From positions 13,083,865 through 13,147,864 of the forward strand of contig OY482866.1 of the NCBI GenBank assembly GCA_960531495.1: a DNA stretch of 64,000 nt, written 5' to 3'. Source of the stretch: Zeus faber (lineage: Eukaryota > Chordata > Actinopteri > Zeiformes > Zeidae). Positions 46,029-60,300 of this stretch are shown in pieces (positions within the stretch are counted from its first letter, which is position 1; the number at the start of each line of letters is the position of its first letter). The translations under genes and the position numbers were made by a program. The notes under the pieces are model-generated. The model was given only the letters and a program-made list of their open reading frames with translations. It was not told where the DNA came from and made no database searches.

Positions 46029-46279
46029 AATTGCTGATTCTCCTTGTCTTGCATGTGCATTAGCACTGACACGACGGCGGTCACTACACAGGCGAATGAC
46101 TATTTTTGAAAGGGCGTGTGAAGATAGCAACATGGGTTTTCCTGTGGAAATTATCTGAACGCCCAGCCTGTGGTTTTCCGTCAGCCCGCCACCCTCCAGG
46201 GCTACGCCGAGGTCAACCGCCTATTTAGGCTGGGCGCGCGTTCATAATACCGGCACGCGTGAAAGACGCAAGCTTGAAA

Positions 46280-46504
46280 TATTTAAGCCGGGTCGATACT
46301 TCAGAACTCGACGCTCATCTCCCAGTTGGCAAATAACTGTACGTCATAATACCACCGCCCCCCCCCCCCCCTCCCTCTCCCGTTGTCCAGCGCACACGTA
46401 GTCGGGCGAGGGAGCGGTGGAGAGAGAGAGAGAGGGAGAGGGAGAGAGAGAGAGCCAGAGCGGCGATCGGAAGAGGAGGAGAGCCGGCGGCGGTGCCGGC
46501 GGAG
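46280..46504 (+). promoter_or_regulatory. rasgrp2: rasgrp2 proximal 5' region: TATA-like motif or splice acceptor
   Basis: TATTTAAG at 46280-46287 could place a start near 46310. Alternatively, the C-rich tract from 46354 ending in CCGTTGTCCAG at 46390 is a strong 3' splice site that could receive an upstream 5' UTR exon. The 5' UTR then runs through a GA-rich stretch to the ATG at 46505. The sequence cannot decide between these. Confidence 0.4.
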
Positions 46505-48713
46505 ATGGAGTCCATGGCGTCGGACCAGTCGGCCACGGTGGACGAACTGGTGGAGGCCTGCGTCCGGGCGTTCGGTGGGTGCATCGCTTCCCTTCTCCTT
46601 TTTTCCCTAAGTTCCCAAAAAAGTTAATCGAGGTCAAGGCACTTGAGTCGCTGGTGTCAAAGCCGTAGGGATAAGACTTAGGGGGGCCTTGAAAGAAACT
46701 GAAGAAAAACTTTCCACCCCGGGGGCCTGCGTAGTTTGTAAATCCACTCCGCCCAAGCCTTTTCCGAAGAAAGTTTCAACCAAGCATTTCTCCCGTTGTC
46801 GTTTAGAAACACCCCTGAATTCACCAAAGCGGACAAAAATCCGTAATCTGCTCTCATGTGTAATCGGTGGTTATTTGTGTGCCGCCGCTGATTGTGACGA
46901 TTCTCCTCTCCCGGTCGTTTTTTTTCCAGACGAGACGGGCACGTTGAAGGACGCCTCCCTGGTGCGCATGTTCCTCATGATGCACCCTTGGTACATACCC
47001 TCCACGGACATGGCCAAGAAGCTCGTGCTCAAGTATCCTTCGCCGAGTTGCTGAGCCGACTCTGGAATGGGCGACCGGCGTCCGGGAGCTGGGGCTCATT
47101 GTGTTTGTCGGGGGCCTTTGTTCCCCCGCACGCTTTAGGTTCTTTATTTCCACCACGAGAGAACTCCAGCGAACAGGGACGTCTTAAAAAAAAAAACAAT
47201 CTTCCGCCGCGAGACTTTTCGCTCTTTTCGCTCTTTTCGCTCTTTTCGCTCGGTCATCGGTCGACGATGTTGTGCGTGACCTTCAGATCCCGCCGTGACC
47301 CTTCAAATCCAAGGAAGTGGGTTCCGGGTGGCCCTGAGGTGTGACTCTTTGAAACTGGAACGTCGTCGCTTAAAGAAGCCGGTCGCGGGGCCGTGCATTT
47401 CAGACACGGGCCCTTCAGTGGGCGTCTCCCAAAATACCAGCCAGGGACGCCTGCAGCCTCACAGAAACAACCGCCCGAGCGCGCCAGAGAAAGCCACAGT
47501 TTGTACGGGGGAGGCAAAACGTTTGATTTTATAATATGTTGACATGCGTTATTACATATTAATATTGTTGTTTTAAAGCAGTAACGTTCAAAAAAAGTGG
47601 TATGTAGACAAAGGTGCGTTATTATAACATTCCAGCTGTGCTGCTGGGCCTATCAGCCAAACGTTCTTGAAAAGCATTTTCGATGCCACACTTGAAATCA
47701 ATTTATATCAAGTGGTCATGTACATTGTGTCAAGGGGTCATGTCAGTGGCTGTGATATATATCATATTCGATTGAGTCGGCGCACACAAGTTTTGTTTTT
47801 ATTAGAGAGCACAGGTTGCGCTCGGGGGTTGCCACGGCGTCGTTGACCGTGTATGGGCACGGACCGGGGACTTCTCATATTCATATACCATATTTCTATC
47901 GATACGCCATTTCACCAGACAATCATAACCACAGCATATGCACGTGTACTAGCCCTTCTACTTACTGTTGCATTACAAAATCATTTCGCCTTCGCTATTC
48001 GACTTGCAGAAAAAGCCTGAACGCGTGAAATTGAACTGTTTACAGTTTCCGGGGGTTTTATTGAGATGCTTTGAGGTCCTTGTCATACGTGAACTTGAGC
48101 TAAGCTCCAACCGGCAGCCGATTTGGCATGGGATATGCCTTTGTACGAAGGCCCGAAGGCTGAGGAAGTTCTCCAGAAACCTGTCTTTCATCCTATTACG
48201 CAACCCCCCCCGAAAACAAAAACAACCCTCGGCAACAGTTTAAACATCAACCATTTCCGCGGGAACACCGCGGACCTGGCAGCGGCCAAGGCTTATTAGT
48301 CTGTGAGTCCAAAATCAGGCCCAGCGGGGGGGTTTCAGTGGAGATTCTGAAGGCCGAGAAACAAAGCTGATTCGATTTTTTCGGACACAGACTGGTGAGT
48401 CCTCCCCCCGCCCGAGCGTCCGTCCAGAATGGCGCCAAAAGAAAACATTTTATTATCGTAATAATTAAGACACGTTATTCTTCATTCCGAGAAATCTTCC
48501 GCCTTCACTGAAGGCCGAGAAGGCAATGGGCGGTCCGCCGCTCAAAGGAGCCTGACGTGGGGCTTTGACTCCCGGGAGAGTTTGTCCTTTGACTCAGCGC
48601 CCAGATCGCAGGAGGAGAGCTGCACGGTGGAGCGCCGGACGAGGATCTGTCACCTGGTCAAGTAGGAAAAACCTCCTGTTCTCCACCGCTCGCATCCATC
48701 CTGCATGGACGTC

Positions 48714-48772
<59 letters not shown>

Positions 48773-51700
48773 TCTTCTTTTACCCTCCCCCTCCGTTCGT
48801 CTGCTCCCGTCCTTCATGGGCGCGGACACTCCTCCTCCCGCTTCCCCTCCCTCCACTTCCCCTCGTTTATCCTTGTGGATTTTTTTTGTTCAATTGCCCT
48901 TGTTTGTCACCTGTTGTTTTGTGACGTCATCAAGTTCCTCCAATTTTTTTCTTCATTATTTATTGACCCATTTATTCTGTTCTTAATTGCATGTTTAATT
49001 ATTTATTTTTTGCATATTATTATTATTATTGTTATATTTTTTCTTTATTTATTATTGCATTTATATAAGTATTTATTTTTATTACCCACCTGTGTACGTA
49101 TTAATGTATTTCTATATATTTTTTGGTACAATTTTTCCTATTTATAACTATTTTATGAATTTATTGATTTGATCTATATCTATGAATACATTAAAAAAAT
49201 AAATCAATACCTTGATTTTTTTGCAGGTACTGGATCTCCGAGTTCCCGGCGGAGTTTACGCTGAGCCCGGAGCTGGCCGAGCAGATCAAAGACCTCAAAG
49301 ACCTCTTGACCACCGAGGGCAACGAGAGCCAGAGTCAGCTCATCGACATCGACAGCGTGTGAGTACGGGCGGCCTTCATCGTTTCATCACGGCGCTCGGT
49401 GTCTTTGAGGGTCTTCTGTGTATGGTTGCCACAAGCATGGGCGCCCGTCTTGTCTTGCGTGCGTGTGCGCGGGTGCGTGTGTGTGTGTGTGTGTGTGTGT
49501 GTATTTTGCCCGGTTCCCAGGCCATGGTTTTGCTGTGGTATTCAAGGTCAAAGAACTCATCTCTTCCGGCAAAAGGTTCATATTTCTTTGACCCCGATTT
49601 CCCAAGTGCTTTACAGGGTACATTTAATTTAGGGAACATATTCATGATTTACTGTTACCAAATATCTGCAGCAAGAAAGCTTCGTGTCTATTGGCTGGAA
49701 TAAATGTTTTGACATTTTTACCAATCAGAGCAGTTATGTATGCTGAAGTAGTGTCAATGCTGGCTACTAATCTGTGTAATTACTCTGCACTTAAAATAGA
49801 TAATCACTCCAATTACTTAAAACTTTTAATCTGAAACTGACAGATTTTGGTCGTCAAAGAGCATTGACAAGTACTTTGGCCCATCTTTTTAATTTATTTG
49901 TTTTACATTAACCACAGTCTTCGGTTCAGTTCGTTGCATTGACGCAACCAAATTTACAGTCATTTTTACTGACTTCCAATCGTCTCTGGCAACCCAAACG
50001 ATTGAAAGTCAGTCAACAAAAAAAAAACAAAAAAAACAAGACGGTAAAAAAAAAATTGAAGGAAAGGCAAACCCCACAAGCCTGTTCTGTGGAAGTTGGA
50101 CGCAATGGGGGGACAAAGAGTCGGGTGTATATGTGTGTGCCCACCTTCGAAGAACAGCGGATCTTGACGTTTGATTGCCTGCACTCCAAAGACAATTGCC
50201 CTCATTTTTTTTTGTGTTTGTGCGTACGTCACTGTAAGGTCACCTCTCCCTCCCGTTGAAGTGCAGGTAAGGGCAAGGTAATCAGTATGGCATCATGCAC
50301 CATGCGCTGATGAAGGGCCAGCAGAACAAAAATGGGAGCTGCATTGATTACTTTGCGCTTCCACGAAAAGTAATCCCATTCTATTTTGAATAGAATGGCC
50401 CACGCAAACAAAGTGGCATCATAGACAAATATAAACAACCAAATAAAAGACGACACACACGTCATCGTTATTCATTGTGGATAAAAATTGCGGATAAAAT
50501 ATGAGATAATATGAGTAAAATAATCAGACATCAACAATCGGAATATCAAACACAAAAATGAAGGGTTCCAATCTAAAGATCACCGCGGGGCGCGCTCAGC
50601 CTTAAACCGCTCTGTTCCAAAAAATAATACGAATCTGTTTGAAATGTTCTGTTGTATCTTCCATGTGACCCGCATCCTCGATGCAACGCTCCTCAAAAGG
50701 CATTAATCCTCTGTCGCCGAGCGGCTTCTGAGGGAAACAGCGGCCGGCGAGTCACCCCCCTTCGCCCCTTCCGTTTCCCGCAGGCCGTCCTACAAGTGGA
50801 AGCGGCAGGTGACGCAGCGCGTGCCGTCCGTGTCCAAGAAGAGGAAAATGTCGCTGCTCTTCGACCACCTGGACTCCAGCGAGCTGGCCGAGCACCTCAC
50901 CTACCTGGAGTACAAGTCCTTCTGCAAGATACTGGTCAGTGGCTCATCCGCATGTGGCGTCGCACGAAAGTTGAACGTTCAGGAGATTTGCGCGACGTCG
51001 ACGTTTTATTTTTATTATTTTTTTCCGCCGACTAAATTTCACTGTTATTGACGCTTCGGCGTGTTCAGCGTTGATCGAAACGTTAAATTGGTTTTTCGAT
51101 CGGTCGAACTAAGAGGTGTCAATTCATCCCAGTGGTAAATGAGCGATTTACCGAGCGATGAGCGACATCTAATTGCAACTGGAATTCGACCAACCCAGCC
51201 TCAATGTCTAAATGACGTCTAGTGCCTGGTTCTTTATTTTGTTAATATTTCCAAAAAACGTATACCGTGCATTGTTTATTCCCATGGCAGAGGGATGTTA
51301 ACCGCTGACTTGGTCTTTTTAATCGATAAGCAGGTGTCCAAATTTGCGGTAACGGCAGATGTCAGACTTGGTCCGACGTCGACCATATCGAACGGTTGGC
51401 TCCGCTCCGAGCTCACACGCCAAAAACAGCGTTCCGTCTGATTGTCTACTCATATGGTGTTGGGTTTTTTTGTAGCGGAGAGCCGGCGAGAAGTGCCATC
51501 TTTTCAACCGGCTATCCGCCATCCGGCGCCGTCTCCTGCCGAGAGAGCTGCCAGGCTAGAAACCCCCCTATGGCCGAAAAGCGAGCCCAAAACAGCTGCG
51601 TTTGTTTCCCTGTCCCCCCAGTTCCAGGACTACCACAGCTTTGTCATGCACGGCTGCACGGTGGACAACCCCGTCCTGGAGCGCTTCATCACCCTCTTCA

Positions 51701-54700
51701 ACAGCGTGTCGCAGTGGATCCAGCTGATGGTGCTCAGCAAGCCCACCGCCACCCAGCGGGCCGTCGTCATCTCCCACTTCATCAGGGTGGCGCAGGTCGG
51801 TGCGGAGAAAAAAAACGACACAAAGAAAAAAAAACAAACTCAAGCCCGGTGGAGTCACCTCTGCTCGCCAGGCGTTTCTGAAAAACAGCGGTCGTGGGGG
51901 TCTCGGCGGCGTCCCGCCCTTGACTGGGTTTTCGGGAGACGAGCCGATCAGCGACGCGGGGGCCCAGCGGCGATTGGCTCGGGGCAAACAAATCCCTCAA
52001 AGGAAGGAGATCATTTTTATCATTACGATTAAACTCATGCGGGGGGGGGGGAAGGTCGAAAGGCACTGGGCATGGCTCACGATCGACTCCTCCGATTCTC
52101 CTCCAAACGGTCAGGAGTCACTCGTAAAAGAGGCGAATCTCCGAAAAAAGAGCCCGACTTTTCAACCCCCGAAGCGGGTGGGAAAGCGGCGGGGGAGAGG
52201 GTTTCCAGGCGACCTTGTCTTTGGAATAAGATTATTTTATGTAATACCGACCCAAGTATAGCCGGGCGGCTGCTGAGAGAGTTCGCCGAAAATGGGGTGG
52301 CTGCCGCAGCAGGGAAAACGAGGGGATTTGGATGCTGTGTGGACGGAAGCAAATCAATTCCACCCTCAAAACCAAGCAAAAAGAGACAGTTTCCACTTTG
52401 CTCTGCGTCCCTGGTCAAGACTTGACAGGCGGTAGCCTTGCGTAAAACTCATAGTGAGATATGGGCAGAGCGTGACCACCGATGCCAGGGTAAGATGCCC
52501 TCGATAAATAGAATCGATAATATAGGAAAGGGGACCGACTGTATTCCGGGCAGCTGACTTTTTCGGAGCTTGTGCGCGTGCATTGGGGTGTCTGACGCAC
52601 AGGCCGTGAAATAAGGCAACCCCCGTCCGTCTTGTGTGAGCCGTCTATTTCAGAAAAAAAGGCGTCGGGCGCTGCTGCCGCCCTGACCGACGCCGCTTCA
52701 TTCTGCCTAATCTGAGTAACTCAGCAAACGAGCCTTTTAAGAGAAGGAGGCATTAACACCGACTGTCCGTGTCCGTGTTTTAATGTATGCATGTTTATTT
52801 CTTAAAAAAAACAATAATAAAATAGGCTGCGGCACGCGATCCGCTGTGCATTCCTCCAAACAAAACCAATAAAAAGTTTTTATCGTGGATTTATTTATTT
52901 ATTTTTATATGATATTATATTATATTATATTATATTATATTATATGAAAATATATTATATTATATTTATATTTATTTATTTTTTTTATTTAATTTTCCAA
53001 CATTTACATGAAACAACAACAAACAACAAAAAATACAAACAAACAAAAAAAGCCACTGGATTGCTTATTTCTAGCATGAAATTTTGTTCAGAAACAGATT
53101 TTGGTGGACTGAGGAGGTGAAGTCAGAGTTAATACAACGGAACCTGGAAGTAAAAGCTCAAACACCGTTGGCTCACAGAACTCGGGGCCAAGGGAGGTAG
53201 CTCCTCCCACAAAAAATCAGTCCTTTTTGGAATAAGAGGTTTATAGAGGCACGTTACAATGGCTAGAATGCATCATCTGAGTGGTATTTTCAGCAAAAAA
53301 ACTTTAAAGACATGTTTTGGGGACCTCAGAGACCTACGTATATTCACCTCTGTATAAAGGAGCATAATAAGGTCCTCTTTAAAGAATATACTAAGTTGTA
53401 AGAAGCATAAAGACATATGTTCCCTGATTATTATTTTTTCATATCTTTAGAAAAAAAAAAGATATCTTAAAAAAAATATATATATATTTTATACAGTAGA
53501 TAGGGTTGGGGATACAATATCAATTAAAATATTGTTAACTGTTATAATATTTTATATTTTATTATATATTCTTCCTATTCTTCTTTGAAATACTGTGTAC
53601 AGTATGTCGTCCCTTCATATATTAACACAAATTTTTCAAATGTATTCTGTTATATCTGTCTCTCCCGAAATAGCCCGTGAAGTGCCCTCCTGAATCAAAG
53701 GGGAATGCCAAACCAATTTGATTTACTGGTCGCCCTTAATAACACGTTGCCCTCTCCGGGACAATTTAAATTGCCTCCATCGTACGGCGGGCGGCTCGCT
53801 GGACCACAGCCGCGTACATCAGAGAACAGTTTTTAAGTCGTTCCAGAATTGAAAGCCTCCTCCTATTGGTCGTCCGTTTCAAGAAGAGGTTTGCGTTTGC
53901 GAAGTTTACCCTCAAGTCTCTCCTCCCTTGCCTGTTTTGTTATTGATGACTCCGTCTCTTAAGGTGTGACACAAACTCATCATTTATTCACCGGGTTCCC
54001 GGTGGGGGTGATCTCCTCCGCCCCCGGCTGTCAAAATCCACAAGGAGAGCCTCCGCCGCGCTCCCACTAGGAGCCGTGAGGGCCGACTACTCCCCGCGTC
54101 ATTTAAGACGAGCGAGGCGGTTTGTGTGTGTGTGTTTTTATTTTTATTTTTTCCTTTTTCTTCTCCTTCCCCGCGCAAACAAGCGAAAACCCTCCGGTGT
54201 CGCCGAGACGGGGGGGGGGGGGGGGGGGGGGGGGTTTGGAGCCGGCATTGTTTTTGTCTTCCGTGGGGGAATCGACCGCGGCGACAGGAAGCCTAAGAAG
54301 ACCCCCGTCCCCCCCCCCCCCCCCCCCGCTCTCCTTCCTCCTGATCCCTTCCCTTCATCTTCCTTTACAAATATCACCCTCCTCATTAATGCCTCCCTCC
54401 CTGCACGCGCGCATTTAAGTTTACTTTGGAAGTACGTAACAAAACGAGCATATGCATCTTTGTACATAAGATGTAAATTATACACACGCGTACATACGTA
54501 TAAATATGCATATATTGACAGATATGTAAGAATATGCACACAGTATATATATATTTATATATAGTAAGTACATACATACATATATACAGTATAGCCAAAT
54601 GTATACATACGTAGGTACATATGCACATCCCTAAACACATAGACATATATATTATGTATAGTATATATATAGTATATATGTCTATCTACATATACATACA

Positions 54701-56052
54701 GTATATACATATATATATATATATGGTATATGCAAGTACCCATACAGGCATATACAATATGACACTCTATGCGTTTGTGTCCTCACATACCCCCATGTCT
54801 CAGATGTTTCGATAGTATTCAAGTAGTTATTATTGCTTATTTCGCTCTCTGTGCTCTAAATAGATGATGGAAAAGGTATGCGCGGGTAATACTTTACGTT
54901 ATTGGTCGTAAATACGGTAATACTTTCAGCTTTTGATCTAGCACAGTCGGGGGCGAGGTCACTTACCCCTCGTCCTTGTTTGAAAAAAAACCAAAAACAT
55001 TTCGGGAGTCGAAAGCCCATTACCGGCTAATCATCACCGGAATATGTTTGGGTGTGTGCACCCTGAACGGGAAACCTTCGCTGCTGCGGAGCCCTGTTGT
55101 AACTAATGTGGCGCGGCACAAAGCCCGGGCCGTCCTCCGCACCCCGGCCCTCGGCCATTGGTTCCAGAGGCTGTTTGAGTCCAAACCAAATGGCCGCCCT
55201 CCCGTGCGGCTGCGGCCGCCTCGATCGTTTCTCTTCCGGTGTGGCATCTTCCACTCTGCGGCGTGTGGCATCTTCCACTCTGCGGCGTGTGGCATCTTCC
55301 ACTCTGCGGCGTGTGGCATCTTCCACTCTGCGGCGTGTGGCATCTTCCACTCTGCGGCGTGTGGCATCTTCCACTCTGCGGCGTGTGGCATCTTCCACTC
55401 TGCGGCGTGTGGCATCTTCCACTCTGCGGCGTGTGGCATCTTCCACTCTGCGGCGTGTGGCATCTTCCACTCTGCGGCGTGTGGCATCTTCCACTCTGCG
55501 TGGCCGACTTTCACCGCGGCGCTTTTAATGTGTTTTGCACAACCTCCATCCATCCGCCTTGAAATCGCTTTCGGCGTCGGGATCCCTCGCGTCCTTCTCT
55601 CGGGCCTGCATGGGGAAACGGAATCGGAAAAGGAATTTGTCTGGGTAAGGATCGGCGCTTTACCGTGGAGACGGGTATAAAAAAAGCTTTGCGGTCTAAA
55701 AAAAAACAAAAGAAGAAAAAAAAAAAATACAATATATACAAAATCAAAGGCTATGGCAACATGTATAATATGTGTACAACAATATGGGCATCCATCACTC
55801 TGGATAAGTAGATCTAAATGGTTCTGGTGTTATTACTAAGTTATTATTACTTAGTTAGTTTTTCTTACGCGGGCACGACAGTGTCTACGTTCTAAGTTGT
55901 TGCAATGCTATCATAATATTATTACTTTCCATCCTTTCTTCCCTCCTCCGCTCTCTCCACCTCCATGCCCCCCTTCCTGTAAACTGGCTACCACACCAAC
56001 AGCCGCCTCACACACACACACACACACGTACACATACACACACACACACACA

Positions 56053-56136
<84 letters not shown>

Positions 56137-56287
56137 TTGTTGGACTAGTGACAAAGTAAATCCACCTGGCTCTTGAGGACCCATATTCCTGGTGCTCTTT
56201 TAAACCAAATAAATAGTCCATTCAGGGACCGGTCCTATCAACTGTAGTAAAACACACACACAGTCTCTCTCTCTCTCTCTCCCTCTC

Positions 56288-56329
<42 letters not shown>

Positions 56330-56458
56330 CCTCTCTCCGTCTGTCCGTCTGTCTGTCTGTCTCTCTCTCTCTCGCCTGTCTGTCTGTCTGTCTGTCTCTC
56401 TCGCTTTCTTTTTCTCCGTCTGTCTGTCTGTCTGTTTGTCTCTCTCTCTCTCCCTCTC

Positions 56459-56497
<39 letters not shown>

Positions 56498-56556
56498 TTC
56501 TCCATCTGTCTGTCTGTCTCTGTTGCGCTCTCTTTCTCTGTCTGTCTGTCTGTGTA

Positions 56557-56594
<38 letters not shown>

Positions 56595-56598
56595 CCTC

Positions 56599-56641
<43 letters not shown>

Positions 56642-56686
56642 GTCTATCTGTCTTTCTCTCCCTCTCTCTCCCTCTCTCTCCCTCTC

Positions 56687-56719
<33 letters not shown>

Positions 56720-56752
56720 ATCTGTCTTTCTCTCCCTCTCTCTCTCCCTCTC

Positions 56753-56798
<46 letters not shown>

Positions 56799-56893
56799 CC
56801 TCTCTCCGTCTGTCTGTCTGTCTGTCTCTCTCTCTCACTCTCTCTCTCTCCCTCTCTCCGTCTGTCCGTCTGTCTGTCTCTCTCTCTCTCGCC

Positions 56894-56927
<34 letters not shown>

Positions 56928-57005
56928 GCTCTCTCTTTCTCCGTCTGTCTGTCTGTCTCTCTCTCTTTCTCCATCTGTCTGTCTGTCTCTGTTGCGCTCT
57001 CTTTC

Positions 57006-57044
<39 letters not shown>

Positions 57045-57140
57045 GTCTCTCTCTCTCTCCCTCTCTCCGTCTGTCCGTCTGTCTGTCTCTCTCTCTCTCT
57101 CTCACCTGTCTGTCTGTCTGTCTGTCTCTCTCGCTCTCTC

Positions 57141-57203
<63 letters not shown>

Positions 57204-57210
57204 TTCTCCA

Positions 57211-57275
<65 letters not shown>

Positions 57276-57298
57276 GTCTCTTGCTCTCTCTCCCTCTC

Positions 57299-57348
<50 letters not shown>

Positions 57349-60300
57349 CCGCTCTCTGTCTCTCTCTCCCTCTGTCTCTCTCTCTCTCTGTCTCGCTCTC
57401 TCTGTCTCAGTAAGCCTCCTCCCTCTCTTTGTTTTCGCAGAAGCTCCTTCAGTTGCAGAACTTCAACACGCTGATGGCGGTGGTGGGCGGGCTCAGCAAC
57501 AGCTCCATCTCCCGTCTCAAGGACACACAGGCCCACATCAGCGCCGACACCAACAAGGTGAGCGAGGAGCACGTGGAGCTCGTGGTAGTACCAGTTGCCA
57601 CTGCCCCCCGCCGCGAGGAGGTCCTGGGTTCCAGCCCCGTTAATGGCGTTCATACAATAACCTGAACCTTGTTATTATTATAATTTTTCCCCCCCATCAT
57701 TGGGAGTCAACCGCGGCGATCGGAATCAGAATCCCAACCGAATCAAACAGACGAAGGGTTTTGGGAAAACCGAACGGCGACTCGCCAAGAACCGAATCTC
57801 AAAAAAAGGAGAAGAGTCGAACCCTTCATCGCGACGAGGTCACTTTCGGCGCGAGCTCGTTCCGTCGAGCGCCGAGGTTCTGTTCTGACTGGGACTGTGA
57901 ATCAGTGAGGCCTTGCAGTTCTGATCTAGTTTCCATAATATTATATGACACATTTTCAGGGCACACCTTGCTCCGGTGCTCCGCGGCGCCGTGGTTGAAG
58001 AACGCGAGGTTCCGCAAATACCGACGTCTACCCTTTAAATGCGGGGAACAAATTCTGGGTGCGTGCAAAATGTATGTTGCCAATGAAGTGCTTCTTCTCC
58101 AGTGATGGTGAACGTTCCCGAATTATCCGCATCTCCTCCCTCAGGAGGCCGCTACCCGCCCCCATGTTTGAGGACAGAACATTGCCGGTCCTCCGGGCCG
58201 CTTCTTAGAAATAACCAGCCCAGACGTAATTGGCAAGAGAAACACGCAACACTTTGTCGGAGTGGCGGTGTCTCGCGCGCAGGTCCATCTGGGCCGCAGG
58301 ATCTTTTTTTTTTTTTCCCCCTTTAAACACCTTGTCCCCGTCAATCACCAGGTCTTCAACGGCCTCATCGAGCTGGTGACGTCGTGCGGGAACTACAGCC
58401 AGTACCGCAAGCGCTTCTCCGAGTGCTCCGGCTTCCGCTTCCCCATCCTCGGCGTCCACCTCAAGGACCTGATCGCCGTCCACGTGGCGCTGCCCGACTG
58501 GGCCGACAAGGAGAAGGCGCGGGTCAACCTGAACAAGACCCAGCAGCTCTACGCCATCCTGCAGGAGCTGGCGCTGATCCAGACCAACCCGCCGCACATC
58601 GACGCCAACACCGACCTGGTCAACCTGCTCACGGTCGGGCCCCCCCCCCCCCCGTGGCGCATCTCTTGCATTTCCAGCGTTCCCGCTTCGTGGCCGTGCC
58701 TCAAGTCCGTTGCACGATTGTACATCTGTGGATTTCTCCGTAGCGCGTTCGACAGCTTTTTTTGAGAGTTGCCTCGATGTTGATTTCATATGATTTATTT
58801 ATTTATTTTCTCTCTGGGTGTTAATGTGTGTAATTGCGTGTGCGTGTGTGTGCGTGTGTGTGTGTGTGTGCGTGTGTGCTGGAGCGCGGCGGGGGCCGGA
58901 GCGGTTTTTCGGGTCGACGCGCGGGCTCCTGAGGTCGAATGAATTGGGAACCACGGATGTGGATGTTTTTTGACACTCTGGTCACTTCCCCGTCGCCGGG
59001 GTAGGTCGTGCGCCCGCGGGGAGAAGCCGTTTTTTTCCGCTCGGCGAGAGGGAGGCGTCGCCGCGCCCCTCGCGAACGGACGCGCAAGCAAGGGGCGTCG
59101 CCGATGAGATCGCACGGGCTCAAAGCTCGAAACCCAACCCCTATCGGTGACACGAGGCGGCCTTCTCGGCGGACGGCGCGAAGAGCTTTTACGCACTCGA
59201 GATCCCACCCGGAGACAGTTGAACTCTGTCGAATCCTGTTCGATTCCATTTTTTTTTTTTTTAACCCTCTGACCCCGGCGGCACCCCCGCGATTCCTTTT
59301 CCCCAGCGGCGGCGGGGAACGGAAAGCGGAAAATGTTTTCATATTCTATTTTCTGTCCAGTTTGTGTTTTACCGGTCACGACTCGACGACAGAGGAACAT
59401 AATGATAGAGATTAATCCGGGCGCAACAACGGTTCAATACAATACATGATGCATTTGGCTGAAGTGTGTTGGCTAAAGCAAAAATAGATCCCGCTCTCGC
59501 CATCGTTGCCATGGTTTCTCCATTGTGTCATTTTTTTTTTTGGTGGGGGGGGGGACCCATTTGTGTGAGGAATAAGCCAGTCTACGAAAACGCCAATTGT
59601 TTATTCTATTATCTACTCGAAAACCCAATTCCGGAACGTGGAATGAAAGGACGGGCGAGTCGCGGGTTCCCGTTGTAAATACCTCGCTCGTCGTCTACGT
59701 CGCCGCTCGGGGCGTTTGAATTTGATTCGTTGGAATTTGTTTGATTTTAATGGGAATCTCCCACTTGGACCCAGGTGTCTCTGGACCAGTACCACATGGA
59801 GGAGGAGATCTACCAGATGTCCTTACAGAGGGAACCCCGCAGCGCCAAGCCAGCGGTGAGCACCATAACTCGGGTCAGTCATTTTACTAGTCGGGAACTT
59901 GATTTGACGTCGGTATGTATTTGTATAGATACATATCAGAAAATATCGTGATTTTTTTATTATTTTTTTACGACATTTTGATCCACCCAAGCGACTTTTA
60001 CCCTCTGTGGCACTACAGAATATGAGGCGGAGTTTGTATATTGACTGTTTTTGCGAAATCCTTTTTTTTTGCCATCATAATAATAATAAAAACATATAAT
60101 ATTATTATAGTAACAATAGTATTTATAAAGCAGGTTTCAAAATAATGATAATTATAATATTTATGGATGATGTTTCCAATCAAATTTACGTAGAAGTGCT
60201 ATAAGAACATTGTAATTAAAGTGAATATCGAAAAAAAAATACATACACGCATAAAAATAGTATAAACATAAATACACCTTAAAAAAACGGAATATTCTTT

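Larger units (their letters stand above)
51796..57440 (+). other. rasgrp2: rasgrp2 intron 6, repeat-rich
   Basis: This 5.6-kb intron holds an AT-rich stretch (52800-53650) with (ATATT)n, a poly-G run at 54212-54234, a poly-C run at 54309-54327, a CATA-rich tract at 54480-54770, the 24-bp minisatellite at 55241-55500, a (CA)n array at 56007-56135 and the pyrimidine array at 56262-57415. No exon is recognised. Confidence 0.7.

Noticed and set aside
54976..55709. Frames of 140-234 codons on both strands with repeating CGIFHSAA or EWKMPHAA
   Set aside because: Produced by a stop-free 24-bp minisatellite inside a rasgrp2 intron; no homology outside the repeat.
56222..57653. Several 150-360 codon frames ([10 protein letters not shown] or RQTDRQTD)
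   Set aside because: Artefacts of the CTGT/CT microsatellite; the true coding part is only exon 57441-57557.
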